Assembly (NCBI RefSeq): GCF_029893805.1
Contig: NZ_JARXYP010000002.1
Coordinates: 1,302,001 to 1,366,000 of the forward strand
Direction of reading: 5' to 3'
Length of the DNA stretch: 64,000 nucleotides
Source: Streptomyces sp. SAI-135
GTDB taxonomy: Bacteria; Actinomycetota; Actinomycetes; Streptomycetales; Streptomycetaceae
In this document: piece by piece, positions 33,187 through 40,497 of the stretch
Layout of the letters: each line of letters opens with the position of its first letter
Position numbering within the stretch: position 1 is the stretch's first letter
Notes under the pieces: generated by a model
Told to the model about the DNA's origin: nothing
Database searches by the model: none
The model's input: the letters and a program-made list of their open reading frames with translations, nothing else
Made by a program: the position numbers and the translations under genes

Positions 33187-33975
33187 TTAGATGAACTTCT
33201 GGCTCGCGAGGAACTCGGCGAGCTGCTTGCCGCCCTCGCCCTCGTCCTTGACGATCGTGCCGGCCGTGCGGGCCGGACGCTCCGCGGCGGAGTCGACGGT
33301 GGTCCAGGAGCCCTCCAGGCCGACCTGCCCGGCCTCCAGGTCCAGGTCCGACAGGTCCCAGGACTCGACCGGCTTCTTCTTGGCGGCCATGATGCCCTTG
33401 AAGGAGGGGTAACGCGCCTCGCCCGACTGGTCGGTGACCGAGACGACGGCCGGCAGGGACGCCTCCAGCTGCTCCGAGGCGGCGTCGCCGTCGCGGCGGC
33501 CCTTGACGGTGCCGTCCTCGACGGAGACCTCGGAGAGCAGGGTGACCTGCGGGACGCCCAGGCGCTCGGCCAGCAGGGCCGGGACGACGCCCATGGTGCC
33601 GTCGGTGGAGGCCATGCCGGAGACCACCAGGTCGTAGCCGGCCTTCTCGATCGCCTTGGCCAGCACCAGGGAGGTACCGATCGCGTCGGTGCCGTGCAGG
33701 TCGTCGTCCTCGACGTGGATGGCCTTGTCGGCGCCCATGGACAGCGCCTTGCGCAGCGCGTCCTTGGCGTCCTCGGGGCCGATGGTCAGGACCGTGACCT
33801 CGACGTCGTCGTCGGAGTTCTCGGAGATCTGCAGCGCCTGCTCGACCGCGTACTCGTCCAGCTCGGAGAGCAGACCGTCCACGTCGTCCCGGTCGACGGT
33901 CAGGTCATCGGCGAAGTGCCGGTCGCCGGTGGCGTCGGGCACGTACTTCACAGTGACAACGATCCTCAAGCTCAC
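33187..33975 (-). CDS. etfB: Electron transfer flavoprotein beta subunit
   Basis: A 262-residue ETF beta chain with the expected AMP-binding core: MSLRIVVTVKYVPDATGDRH start, SELDEYAVEQALQ, then VLTIGPEDAKDALRKALSMG and the beta signature VVSGMASTDGTMGVVPALLA. It pairs with EtfA in the cytosol. It is the promoter-proximal gene of the etfBA operon; GGAGAGCC stands before the ATG. An AT-rich region with a separated ACAGTTC/GAACTGT pair lies upstream. Confidence 0.96.
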   Translation of the reverse strand: MSLRIVVTVKYVPDATGDRHFADDLTVDRDDVDGLLSELDEYAVEQALQISENSDDDVEVTVLTIGPEDAKDALRKALSMGADKAIHVEDDDLHGTDAIGTSLVLAKAIEKAGYDLVVSGMASTDGTMGVVPALLAERLGVPQVTLLSEVSVEDGTVKGRRDGDAASEQLEASLPAVVSVTDQSGEARYPSFKGIMAAKKKPVESWDLSDLDLEAGQVGLEGSWTTVDSAAERPARTAGTIVKDEGEGGKQLAEFLASQKFI

Positions 33976-34075
33976 GCCGGCTCTCCTACTGCATCGTCAT
34001 TTTCGGCTGCCTCTTGCAGGCAGCATAGGCGCCCCAAGCGGCCGATCCCGGTCGGGGCGGGCTGCGCTCCGACCG

Positions 34076-34132
34076 CAATATTACTCACCAGTACATACAG
34101 TTCCTGCCCGCTAAGCAAGCGCTTTGAACTGT
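34076..34132 (-). promoter_or_regulatory. Possible etfBA promoter region
   Basis: The 225-base gap before etfB is unusually AT-rich around 34076-34132. On the coding strand it has TAATAT (34078-34083), a good -10 box. Outside it, ACAGTTC (34097-34103) and GAACTGT (34126-34132) form separated inverted arms 29 bases apart. The -35 box is not clear. Confidence 0.35.
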
Positions 34133-34200
34133 GACCTTCGCAACGCAGCGTAATCGGAACTCGACGGCCCCGCACACCAGCGCCGACCCGGCTGAGCCGA

Positions 34201-34710
34201 TCAGTCGCGCAGCCCGTTGAACCGGCCCTGGTGGTAGAGCAGCGGCCGGCCGGCGCCCGCCGGGTCGCCGAGCCGCACCTCGGCCAGCACGATGCGGTGA
34301 TCACCGGCGGGCACGCGCGTGTGCACCCGGCACACCAGCCAGGCGAGCACGTCGTCGAGGAGGGGGACGCCCTCGGGCCCCTCGCGCCAGGCGGTGGGCG
34401 CGCCGAAGCGGTCGGCGCCGCTGCGGGCGAAGGTGGCGGCCAGCTCCTCCTGGTGCTCGCCGAGTATGTGCACGCCCACGAACTCGGCCCGGGAGATCGC
34501 GGGCCAGCTGGAGGCGCCCGTGCCGATCCCGAAGGACAGCATCGGGGGATCGGCGGAGACCGAGGCCAGGGAGGTGGCGGTGAAGCCGACGGGGCCCGTG
34601 TCACCGCTCGCGGTGATCACGGCGACCCCGGCCGCGTGCCGCCGGAAGACGGAGCGCAGGAGGTCGGGAGAGGCGAGTCGATGGCTGCCGAGTGCGGACG
34701 TGGCCGTCAT
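34201..34710 (-). CDS. Flavin reductase family protein
   Basis: A 169-residue split-barrel flavin reductase, the kind that supplies reduced FMN or FAD to a partner monooxygenase. The flavin-binding core is readable: FRRHAAGVAVITASGDTGPV, then GFTATSLASVSADPPMLSFG, and GVHILGEHQEELA. AGAAGGAA seven bases before the ATG at 34710 supports that start over an upstream ATG at 34758. It is preceded by a 26-codon leader peptide gene 44 bases upstream, so its expression is probably tuned by attenuation. No monooxygenase partner is adjacent. Confidence 0.9.
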   Translation of the reverse strand: MTATSALGSHRLASPDLLRSVFRRHAAGVAVITASGDTGPVGFTATSLASVSADPPMLSFGIGTGASSWPAISRAEFVGVHILGEHQEELAATFARSGADRFGAPTAWREGPEGVPLLDDVLAWLVCRVHTRVPAGDHRIVLAEVRLGDPAGAGRPLLYHQGRFNGLRD

Positions 34711-34754
34711 GCGGGGTTCCTTCTGCGAGGGGTGTCGAGCCGGACCGTGGCTGC

Positions 34755-34835
34755 TCAACAGGCCGGACAGCGCGCGCTCGCGGTGCGGGCGAGGTCGACG
34801 TGCACCCGCCCGAACAGAAGGAGTTCCGTAGGCAT
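34755..34835 (-). CDS. Putative leader peptide, 26 aa, ending in Cys
   Basis: Reads MPTELLLFGRVHVDL, then ARTASARCPAC and stop. The RVHVDLxRxASARC core is the pattern I know from the short actinobacterial 'putative leader peptide' family, found ahead of sulphur, thiol and flavin genes. Two of the last four residues are Cys, so ribosome stalling on cysteine codons is the usual idea. It lies 44 bases before the flavin reductase gene on the same strand. TTGACT is 30 bases upstream, and no ribosome site precedes the ATG, so the message may be leaderless. Too short for ordinary gene finders. Confidence 0.75.
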   Translation of the reverse strand: MPTELLLFGRVHVDLARTASARCPAC

Positions 34836-34918
34836 ACGGTCAGGCTGACGATAGGTGCGGTGCACAGTCAAGTGGGTTCCGGCATGTGGGAGATGCCTCA
34901 CCGTGAGCCCACGCGGCG

Positions 34919-35347
34919 TCAGACCGCCTCCCCGACCGCCGCGATGACGTCCGCCTTGCGCGGCTGGCCGGTGGCGCGCCGCACGACCCTGCCGCCGGCG
35001 TCGAGGACCAGCACGGTCGGCGTCTTGAGGATGTCGAGTGCACGGACCAGGTCGAGGTTCTTCTCGGCGTCGATCTCGACGTGGGTCACGCCCGGGACCA
35101 TGGCGGCGACCTCGCCGAGCACCCGCCGCGTCGCCCGGCAGGGCGCGCAGAAGGCGCTGGAGAACTGGACGAGCGTGGCGCGCTCTCCGAGGTCCTCGCC
35201 CAACTCGGCCGCACCGAGCCTCTTGCCGTCGTCGCGCCCGCGCACCCGCACCCTCCCGCTCCGTCGTCGTTGCAGCACCCCGTAGGCGCTCGCCGCCGCG
35301 AGCACCGCCACGCACACCACGAGTCCTGTCATCACCTGCACAAGCAT
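34919..35347 (-). CDS. Membrane-anchored thioredoxin-family protein
   Basis: A 142-residue thioredoxin with an N-terminal hydrophobic anchor (residues 6-22, MTGLVVCVAVLAAASAYGV) and a basic stretch, then the thioredoxin fold from about residue 55. The redox pair is Cys67-Ala-Pro-Cys70 in FSSAFCAPCRAT, and the cis-Pro is in DILKTPTVLVLDAG. The CAPC variant differs from the CGPC of cytosolic thioredoxin. The basic residues after the helix suggest the domain stays in the cytosol (positive-inside). It is divergent from a DUF4395 membrane protein, a pairing seen repeatedly in actinomycetes. Confidence 0.9.
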   Translation of the reverse strand: MLVQVMTGLVVCVAVLAAASAYGVLQRRRSGRVRVRGRDDGKRLGAAELGEDLGERATLVQFSSAFCAPCRATRRVLGEVAAMVPGVTHVEIDAEKNLDLVRALDILKTPTVLVLDAGGRVVRRATGQPRKADVIAAVGEAV

Positions 35348-35407
35348 TCACGAGACTGCAAAGATTCCCGCCGCCCCCAGGTCTTTCCGTTGCGGAATGC
35401 TTGATTC

Positions 35408-35824
35408 ATGGACATCGACGCAAGAGGGCCGCGTTTCGGCGCGGCGGTGACGACCGTCGTGCTGGCGGCCGTTCTGATCACGGGCAGCGTCTGGCTGCTG
35501 GCCTGGCAGACGCTGGCGTTCGCGCTGGGCGCGGCGGGCGGGGTGGGCCGCTCGCCGTACGGCTGGGTGTTCCGGCGGGCGGTACGGCCGCGGATCGGGC
35601 CGCCGGCCGAGTTCGAGGCGCCGGAGCCGCCGCGGTTCGCGCAGGCGGTCGGCCTGGCCTTCGGGGCTCTCGGGCTCGTCGGGCTCGGGATCGGACCTCA
35701 GTGGCTCGGGCTCGCCGCGACCGGCGCGGCGCTCGCGGCAGCCTTTCTCAACGCCACGTTCGGGTACTGCCTGGGATGCGAGACGTACCTGCTCGCGCGG
35801 CGGGTGGCGGCACGGGCGGAGTAA
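35408..35824 (+). CDS. DUF4395 membrane protein
   Basis: A 138-residue integral membrane protein with three to four helices (AAVTTVVLAAVLITGSVWLL; FALGAAGGVG; VGLAFGALGLVGLGIG; LGLAATGAALAAAFLNATFG). The end, FGYCLGCETYLLARR, carries the paired cysteines CxxC that mark DUF4395. Because these proteins occur next to thioredoxins or sulphurtransferases, a membrane thiol-redox role is likely but unproven. Divergent from the thioredoxin gene with a 60-base gap. Confidence 0.88.
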   Translation: MDIDARGPRFGAAVTTVVLAAVLITGSVWLLAWQTLAFALGAAGGVGRSPYGWVFRRAVRPRIGPPAEFEAPEPPRFAQAVGLAFGALGLVGLGIGPQWLGLAATGAALAAAFLNATFGYCLGCETYLLARRVAARAE

Positions 35825-35936
35825 AGGCGACTTAAAACCCCGAGGTCGATCACCGGGCGGACGTGACGAGAATCTCTCCCTCAGCGGGCACCAGGGCTGG
35901 CTCCCCGCCCGTTCTTCGGGCACGATCTGCGAGATG

Positions 35937-35957
35937 CCGTAAACCTACGGCTGCGTA
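35937..35957 (+). promoter_or_regulatory. Overlapping inverted repeats upstream of acyltransferase gene
   Basis: CCGTA-AACC-TACGG (35937-35950) overlaps TACG-GCTG-CGTA (35946-35957), 55 bases before the start codon. This TACG/CGTA architecture is typical of TetR-type lipid regulators. Otherwise the 187-base gap from 35825 has no gene. Confidence 0.45.
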
Positions 35958-36011
35958 ACTTGACGCCGGGAGTCGGCTTCCCAGGCAGAGCAGGAAGGGC
36001 TCACCCCGCCC

Positions 36012-36740
36012 ATGGCAGAGCTTGTCTACCGTCCCGTCGTCGGATTCGCCCAGGCGCTGTTCAAGGCCTGGGACCTCAAGATCGACTGCAAGGGGTCGGA
36101 GAACATTCCGCGCTCGGGCGGCGCCGTACTGGTGAGCAACCACATCAGCTATCTGGACTTCGTCTTCAACGGCCTGGCCGCGCTCCCGCAGAAGCGGCTG
36201 GTGCGCTTCATGGCGAAGGAGTCCGTCTTCCGCCACAAGGTCTCGGGTCCGCTGATGCGCGGGATGAAGCACATCCCGGTCGACCGCAAGCAGGGCGAGA
36301 CGGCGTACGCGCACGCCCTGGAGTCGCTGCGGTCGGGCGAGATCGTCGGGGTCTTCCCGGAGGCGACGATCTCGCAGTCGTTCACGCTGAAGAGCTTCAA
36401 GTCGGGCGCGGCGCGGATGGCCCAGGAGGCGGGCGTCCCCCTGATCCCGATGGCCGTCTGGGGCACGCAGCGGCTGTGGACCAAGGGGCACCCCCGCAAC
36501 TTCAAGCGCAGTCACATCCCGATCACCATCCGGGTCGGGGAGGCGATCGAGGCGTCCCGGGACAAGTACGCGGGGGCGATCACCCGGCAGGTGCGCGAGC
36601 GGGTCAACGAGTTGCTGGAAGCCGCCCAGCGCGCCTACCCCGTGCGCCCCAAGGGCCCGGACGACACCTGGTGGATGCCGGCCCACCTCGGGGGTACGGC
36701 ACCTACTCCGGAGCAGGTGCGCGAGGCGGAGACGCGGTAG
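36012..36740 (+). CDS. Lysophospholipid acyltransferase (PlsC-like)
   Basis: A 242-residue acyltransferase of the 1-acylglycerol-3-phosphate type, acting on phospholipid precursors at the membrane. The catalytic HX4D motif is His44 to Asp49 in VSNHISYLDFVF; the glycerophosphate-binding motif is GVFPEATISQSF near residue 119, and a third block is VPLIPMAVWGTQRLW. Length is normal. It overlaps the convergent B3/4-domain gene by 38 bases. A repeated TACG palindrome upstream suggests lipid-responsive control. Confidence 0.92.
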   Translation: MAELVYRPVVGFAQALFKAWDLKIDCKGSENIPRSGGAVLVSNHISYLDFVFNGLAALPQKRLVRFMAKESVFRHKVSGPLMRGMKHIPVDRKQGETAYAHALESLRSGEIVGVFPEATISQSFTLKSFKSGAARMAQEAGVPLIPMAVWGTQRLWTKGHPRNFKRSHIPITIRVGEAIEASRDKYAGAITRQVRERVNELLEAAQRAYPVRPKGPDDTWWMPAHLGGTAPTPEQVREAETR

Positions 36741-37419
36741 TCACCTCGACCCGTACCCCCGGACTGAACTTCTCCAGCAGCCCGGCCAGTTCGGCGGCCG
36801 CCTTCTCCACGTCGGCGTACGGCATCGGGGCCATGCTCTCCAGCAGGAAGATCCCCGAGACGGTCTCCTCGGTGAGCCTCGTGCGCGGACCCTGGCGCCA
36901 GTTCCAGCGACGGCAGGTCACCCCGGCCTCGTCCCGCCAGACCACCTCACCGGCGTCGGGGTGCTCGACGACCTCCTCGCCACCGGCCACGGTCACGAAG
37001 TCCTCGTCGCCGGTGGCCCGGACGAGGCGCATGCCGCCCCGGACGCGGTCGAGGTCCTCGCCGCCGACGGGGACGAGGTACGCGACGCTGATCGCGTTGT
37101 AGAGGTCGACCAGGAGGTTGATGCGGGGCAGGCCCGCGTCCGACAGGGCCCGCTTCGCCAGCGCCTCCGCCGAGTTGCGGGTGCGCGACGGCTTCGAGCC
37201 GAACGCCGTGTAGACCTCCCGCCAGGCCGCCATGTGCGGGTCCTCGTGCGGGGCCCGCCCGTCCAGGCGTACGGCGAGACGGCGGGCGGCGTCGTCGAGC
37301 AGTGCCGAACTGGCTTCGGTACTGGGTCCGTTGACGAGCCCGTGGGCTTCGACCGCGAGGTGCGCGAAGCCGGGTGCGAGGGCGCGCACCTCGTCGGACA
37401 CGGTCAGGGAGAGGGTCAT
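36703..37419 (-). CDS. B3/B4 tRNA-binding-domain protein
   Basis: A 238-residue protein made almost wholly of the B3/4 fold found inside phenylalanyl-tRNA synthetase beta chains. The characteristic segments are SKPSRTRNSAEALAKRALSD and LPRINLLVDLYNAISVAYLV, with GGMRLVRATGDEDFVTVAG after. Free-standing B3/4 proteins are thought to edit or hydrolyse mischarged aminoacyl-tRNA or related amino-acid esters; the activity of this one is not known. It starts 7 bases after the transglutaminase-like gene stop, so the two form an operon. Confidence 0.88.
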   Translation of the reverse strand: MTLSLTVSDEVRALAPGFAHLAVEAHGLVNGPSTEASSALLDDAARRLAVRLDGRAPHEDPHMAAWREVYTAFGSKPSRTRNSAEALAKRALSDAGLPRINLLVDLYNAISVAYLVPVGGEDLDRVRGGMRLVRATGDEDFVTVAGGEEVVEHPDAGEVVWRDEAGVTCRRWNWRQGPRTRLTEETVSGIFLLESMAPMPYADVEKAAAELAGLLEKFSPGVRVEVTTASPPRAPAPE

Positions 37420-37426
37420 CGGTGCC

Positions 37427-37999
37427 TCAGAGTGCGGTGGGGAGCGTCTTCCAGAGGTACGGCCGGTCGGGGGCGGCCCTGAGGACGCTCAGGACGGTCG
37501 GGTGCGGTTCAGCGTACAGGACTGGGTAGTCCATCTCATTGGACTCCGGTTCCGGAGTGAAGGCCAGCCGCTCGCCGTCGAGGGAGAACTGGGCGTCCAC
37601 TCCCGGCTTGTTGCCCCGGGGGTCCTGGCGGTGCCAGGCGCCGTTGAACCGCACGGCGACCAGGCCGTGCACCACACCCAGTTGCTGGTAGCAGAGGGCG
37701 GTCGGGATGTCCTCGGCGCGCAGCAGCGCGGTCAGCGCGTGCGCCTTGGCGTAGCAGATGCCGGTCCCCTGCTCCAGGACGTCGGAGGCCCGCCAGGTGA
37801 CGCGAAGGTCGCCGGAGTCCTGGGAGTGCGGGATCGTGTCACGGACGAACTCGAAGGCCAGTCGCGCATAGGCATACGAGTCGGCCGCCTCCTTGGCGAG
37901 ACGCGCCGCCGTCTCCCTGACGACCGGGTGGTCATGGTCGATGGCCTCGTCCGCGGCCAAGTAAGCGGAAAGGTCGGGGGTGTTCTGGATCAGCTCCAT
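37427..37999 (-). CDS. Transglutaminase-like cysteine protease-fold protein
   Basis: A 190-residue cytosolic protein of the transglutaminase/peptide N-glycanase superfamily. The catalytic Cys is in EQGTGICYAKAHALTALLR near residue 85, the His in GLVAVRFNGAWHRQDPRGN, and the Asp follows at once. I start at ATG 37999 (MELIQNTPDLSAYL), because a good promoter ends eight bases before it; 14 extra upstream codons would cover the promoter. It leads a two-gene operon with the B3/4 protein, so the pair may act on the same amino-acid or peptide substrate (inference). Confidence 0.87.
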   Translation of the reverse strand: MELIQNTPDLSAYLAADEAIDHDHPVVRETAARLAKEAADSYAYARLAFEFVRDTIPHSQDSGDLRVTWRASDVLEQGTGICYAKAHALTALLRAEDIPTALCYQQLGVVHGLVAVRFNGAWHRQDPRGNKPGVDAQFSLDGERLAFTPEPESNEMDYPVLYAEPHPTVLSVLRAAPDRPYLWKTLPTAL

Positions 38000-38007
38000 G
38001 TCCGCAG

Positions 38008-38037
38008 AGCATAGGAACGCGATCACTCTGGAGTCAA
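38008..38037 (-). promoter_or_regulatory. Promoter for the transglutaminase/B3-4 operon, leaderless
   Basis: On the minus strand TTGACT (38032-38037) and TATGCT (38008-38013) are 18 bases apart, a near-consensus pair. The start codon at 37999 is eight bases past the -10 box without a ribosome site, so the mRNA should be leaderless. AT-rich DNA lies just upstream. Confidence 0.7.
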
Positions 38038-38060
38038 TCAATTTACGGCAGGCAGTATAT

Positions 38061-38573
38061 TTATGCAGCGTAGCAATGGACAGTCACCACCTGGGACGCG
38101 CTCCACCGCTGCTGGACCGTGGCGAGCCTCGTCCAGCCCAGACGTTCGTAGAGGGCCGCCGCGGCGGTGTCGGAGGCCACCACGTCCAGCACCGGGTGCA
38201 GGCCGCGGTGCCGTGCCTCCGCCACCGCCCGGCCCATCAGCAGGGCACCGATCCCGTGCCCTCTCGCCGACGGGGCGACGAACAACCGGCCGACCACCGC
38301 GGCCCGTTGCGCACTCGTGCCGTTGCGTTCGCCCCACACGACCGGGGCCAGGTCCTCTTCGGCGCCGCGGGTGAGGCCGACGTGGCCCGCCACCCGGCCG
38401 TCCAGTTCGGCGACCCAGTCGCCCAGCGCCGGCTTTCGCGTCAGCCAATCGCCGGGCCGGGCAGGCCAGTTCACCGGGTAGCCGTCGTGGCGGTGCACCT
38501 CCGCCAGTACCCGCACGCACGCCTGCACATCGTCATCCGTCCTCGGCCGGACCCGGCTCTGTGTCCTGTCCAC
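38061..38573 (-). CDS. GNAT-family N-acetyltransferase
   Basis: A 170-residue GNAT acetyltransferase. The acetyl-CoA loop R/QxxGxG/A is in VAPSARGHGIGALLMGRAVA, preceded by RAAVVGRLFV and followed by the end motif AAALYERLGWTRL. These enzymes move acetyl from acetyl-CoA to an amine; the substrate cannot be guessed. I start at a GTG at 38573 because the frame upstream loses protein-like composition; no strong ribosome site is visible. It lies 41 bases downstream of the threonine aldolase gene stop on the same strand and could be the tail of that operon. Confidence 0.85.
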   Translation of the reverse strand: MDRTQSRVRPRTDDDVQACVRVLAEVHRHDGYPVNWPARPGDWLTRKPALGDWVAELDGRVAGHVGLTRGAEEDLAPVVWGERNGTSAQRAAVVGRLFVAPSARGHGIGALLMGRAVAEARHRGLHPVLDVVASDTAAAALYERLGWTRLATVQQRWSASQVVTVHCYAA

Positions 38574-38614
38574 ACCGGCATGCAAGCACAGGCGGCCCTG
38601 GGCCCGGCGCCCGA

Positions 38615-39703
38615 CTAGCGGGCCATCTCCTCCTTCAGCGCCGCCACGAACGTGTCCACGTCGTCCTCCGTGGTGTCGAAGGCGCACATCCAGCGGACGA
38701 CGCCCGCGGCCTCGTCCCAGAAGTAGAAGCGGAAGCGCTTCTGGAGGCGTTCACTGACGTCGTGCGGGAGCTTGGCGAAGACGCCGTTGGCCTGGACGGG
38801 GTAGAGGATCTCGACGCCGTGGACGGCCCGCACGCCCTCCGCCAGACGCTGGGCCATCTCGTTGGAGTGGCGGGCGTTGCGCAGCCACAGGTCCTTGGCG
38901 AGCAGGGCCTCCAACTGCACCGACACGAACCGCATCTTGGACGCGAGCTGCATGGACAGCTTGCGCAGGTGCTTCATGTGGGAGACCGCGTCCTGGTTGA
39001 TCACCACGACCGCCTCGCCGAACAGCGCGCCGTTCTTCGTCCCGCCGAGCGAGAGGATGTCGACGCCGACCGCGTTGGTGAACGTCCGCATGGGGACGTC
39101 CAGGGAGGCGGCGGCGTTGGCTATGCGGGAGCCGTCCAGGTGCACCTTCATGCCGTGCGCGTGGGCGTGGTCGCAGATCGCGCGGATCTCCTCGGGCGTG
39201 TAGAGCGTGCCGAGTTCCGTGGACTGGGTGATCGAGACGACCTGCGGCATCGCGCGGTGCTCGTCGTCCCAGCCGTAGGCCTGCCGGTCGATCAGCTCGG
39301 GGGTGAGCTTGCCGTCGGGGGTGGGCACGGTGAGCAGCTTGAGGTCGCCCATCCGCTCGGGGGCGCCGCCCTCGTCGACGTTGATGTGCGCGCTCTCGGC
39401 GCAGATCACCGCGCCCCAGCGGTCGGTGACCGCCTGGAGCGCGACGACGTTGGCGCCGGTGCCGTTGAAGACCGGGAACGCCTCGGCCGTGGCCCCGAAG
39501 TGGCTGCGGACGATCCGCTGGAGGTTCTCGGTGTAGTCGTCCTCGCCGTACGCGACCTGGTGCCCGCCGTTGGCCAGGGCCAGGGCGGCGAGCACCTCCG
39601 GGTGGGCCCCGGCGTAGTTGTCGCTGGCGAAGCCGCGGACCTGCGGGTCGTGATGGCGACGCGCGTCGGTCTTCGGTGGGTTCACGGCTTCTCGGTCAGC
39701 CAC
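38615..39703 (-). CDS. Threonine aldolase family protein (PLP, fold type I)
   Basis: A 362-residue enzyme of the low-specificity L-threonine aldolase/beta-eliminating lyase family. The PLP Lys is in ILSLGGTKNGALFGE; other family blocks are RGFASDNYAGAHPEVLAAL, VFNGTGANVVALQ and MKVHLDGSRIANAAAS, the Asp that binds the pyridine ring. It would cleave threonine to glycine and acetaldehyde or act on a related beta-hydroxy amino acid. It overlaps the preceding SDR gene by 22 bases, part of the DUF6421-SDR-aldolase operon. Confidence 0.92.
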   Translation of the reverse strand: MADREAVNPPKTDARRHHDPQVRGFASDNYAGAHPEVLAALALANGGHQVAYGEDDYTENLQRIVRSHFGATAEAFPVFNGTGANVVALQAVTDRWGAVICAESAHINVDEGGAPERMGDLKLLTVPTPDGKLTPELIDRQAYGWDDEHRAMPQVVSITQSTELGTLYTPEEIRAICDHAHAHGMKVHLDGSRIANAAASLDVPMRTFTNAVGVDILSLGGTKNGALFGEAVVVINQDAVSHMKHLRKLSMQLASKMRFVSVQLEALLAKDLWLRNARHSNEMAQRLAEGVRAVHGVEILYPVQANGVFAKLPHDVSERLQKRFRFYFWDEAAGVVRWMCAFDTTEDDVDTFVAALKEEMAR

Positions 39704-40497
39704 AGACGGTTTCCGTTCACTTCGGCGGCGGGCTTGTCCCAGACACCGGCGATGGCCTCGGCGAGGTCCTTGACGTCCGTGAAGCCCGCGAACTTCGCGT
39801 TGGGCCGCTCGGCGCGCATGGCCTCGTGCACCAGTGCCTTCACCACCAGGATCGCAGCCGCGGACTTCGGCCCGTCGGCGCCCCCGGCCTTGCGGAAGGC
39901 GTCGGCGAGAGCGAGCGTCCAGGCCTCGGCGGCCGCCTTGGCGGCGGCGTACGAGGCGTTGCCCGCGGTCGGCTTGGTCGCACCGGCGGCGCTGATCAGG
40001 ACGTAACGGCCGCGCTCGCTGCGCTGGAGACCCTCGTAGAACGCGAGGGAGGTGTGCTGCACGGTGCGGATGAGCAGCAGTTCCAGGAAGTCCCAGTCGT
40101 CCAGGCTCGACTTGATGAAGGTCTCGCTGCCGCGCCAGCCGCCGACGAGGTGGACCAGGCCGTCGACGCGGCCGAAGTCCTTCTCGATGTGCGTGGCCCA
40201 GTCCCGGGTGGAGTCCAGGTCCAGCAGGTCGACCGGTTCGCCGGTCACGGTGGCGCCGCCCGAGGCGTAGCGTGCCGCGTCCACGGCCTCCGCGAGCCGC
40301 TCCGGGTCGTTGTCCGCGCCGACGACGGTCGCGCCCGCCTCGGCCAGCCGCAGCAGCGTCGCGCGGCCCGCGGGGCCGCCCGCGCCGGCCACCGCGATCA
40401 CCGCACCGCTGAGAGCTCCGTTCCCCACCATGCTTTTCGCCTCCTGTGCAGCCGCCGCGACGGCCTGTGCAGTGTTCCCGGTGCCGCGCTCGCTCAC
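39682..40497 (-). CDS. Short-chain dehydrogenase/reductase (SDR)
   Basis: A 271-residue SDR. The dinucleotide motif is VIAVAGAGGPAGRATLLRLA, slightly unlike the TGxxxGxG consensus, and the catalytic Tyr and Lys are in AGNASYAAAKAAAEAWTLAL with the upstream Ser in YVLISAAGATKP. It is longer than core SDRs by a 28-residue N-terminal extension. Its start overlaps the DUF6421 stop by 4 bases (ATGA), and its end overlaps the aldolase gene by 22 bases, so translation of the three is coupled. Substrate unknown. Confidence 0.92.
   Translation of the reverse strand: MSERGTGNTAQAVAAAAQEAKSMVGNGALSGAVIAVAGAGGPAGRATLLRLAEAGATVVGADNDPERLAEAVDAARYASGGATVTGEPVDLLDLDSTRDWATHIEKDFGRVDGLVHLVGGWRGSETFIKSSLDDWDFLELLLIRTVQHTSLAFYEGLQRSERGRYVLISAAGATKPTAGNASYAAAKAAAEAWTLALADAFRKAGGADGPKSAAAILVVKALVHEAMRAERPNAKFAGFTDVKDLAEAIAGVWDKPAAEVNGNRLWLTEKP

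Noticed and set aside
35348..35407. GGGAAT upstream of the thioredoxin gene as a SigR (oxidative stress) promoter
   Set aside because: The GTT -10 element is absent at the right distance and the box would fall beyond the start codon.
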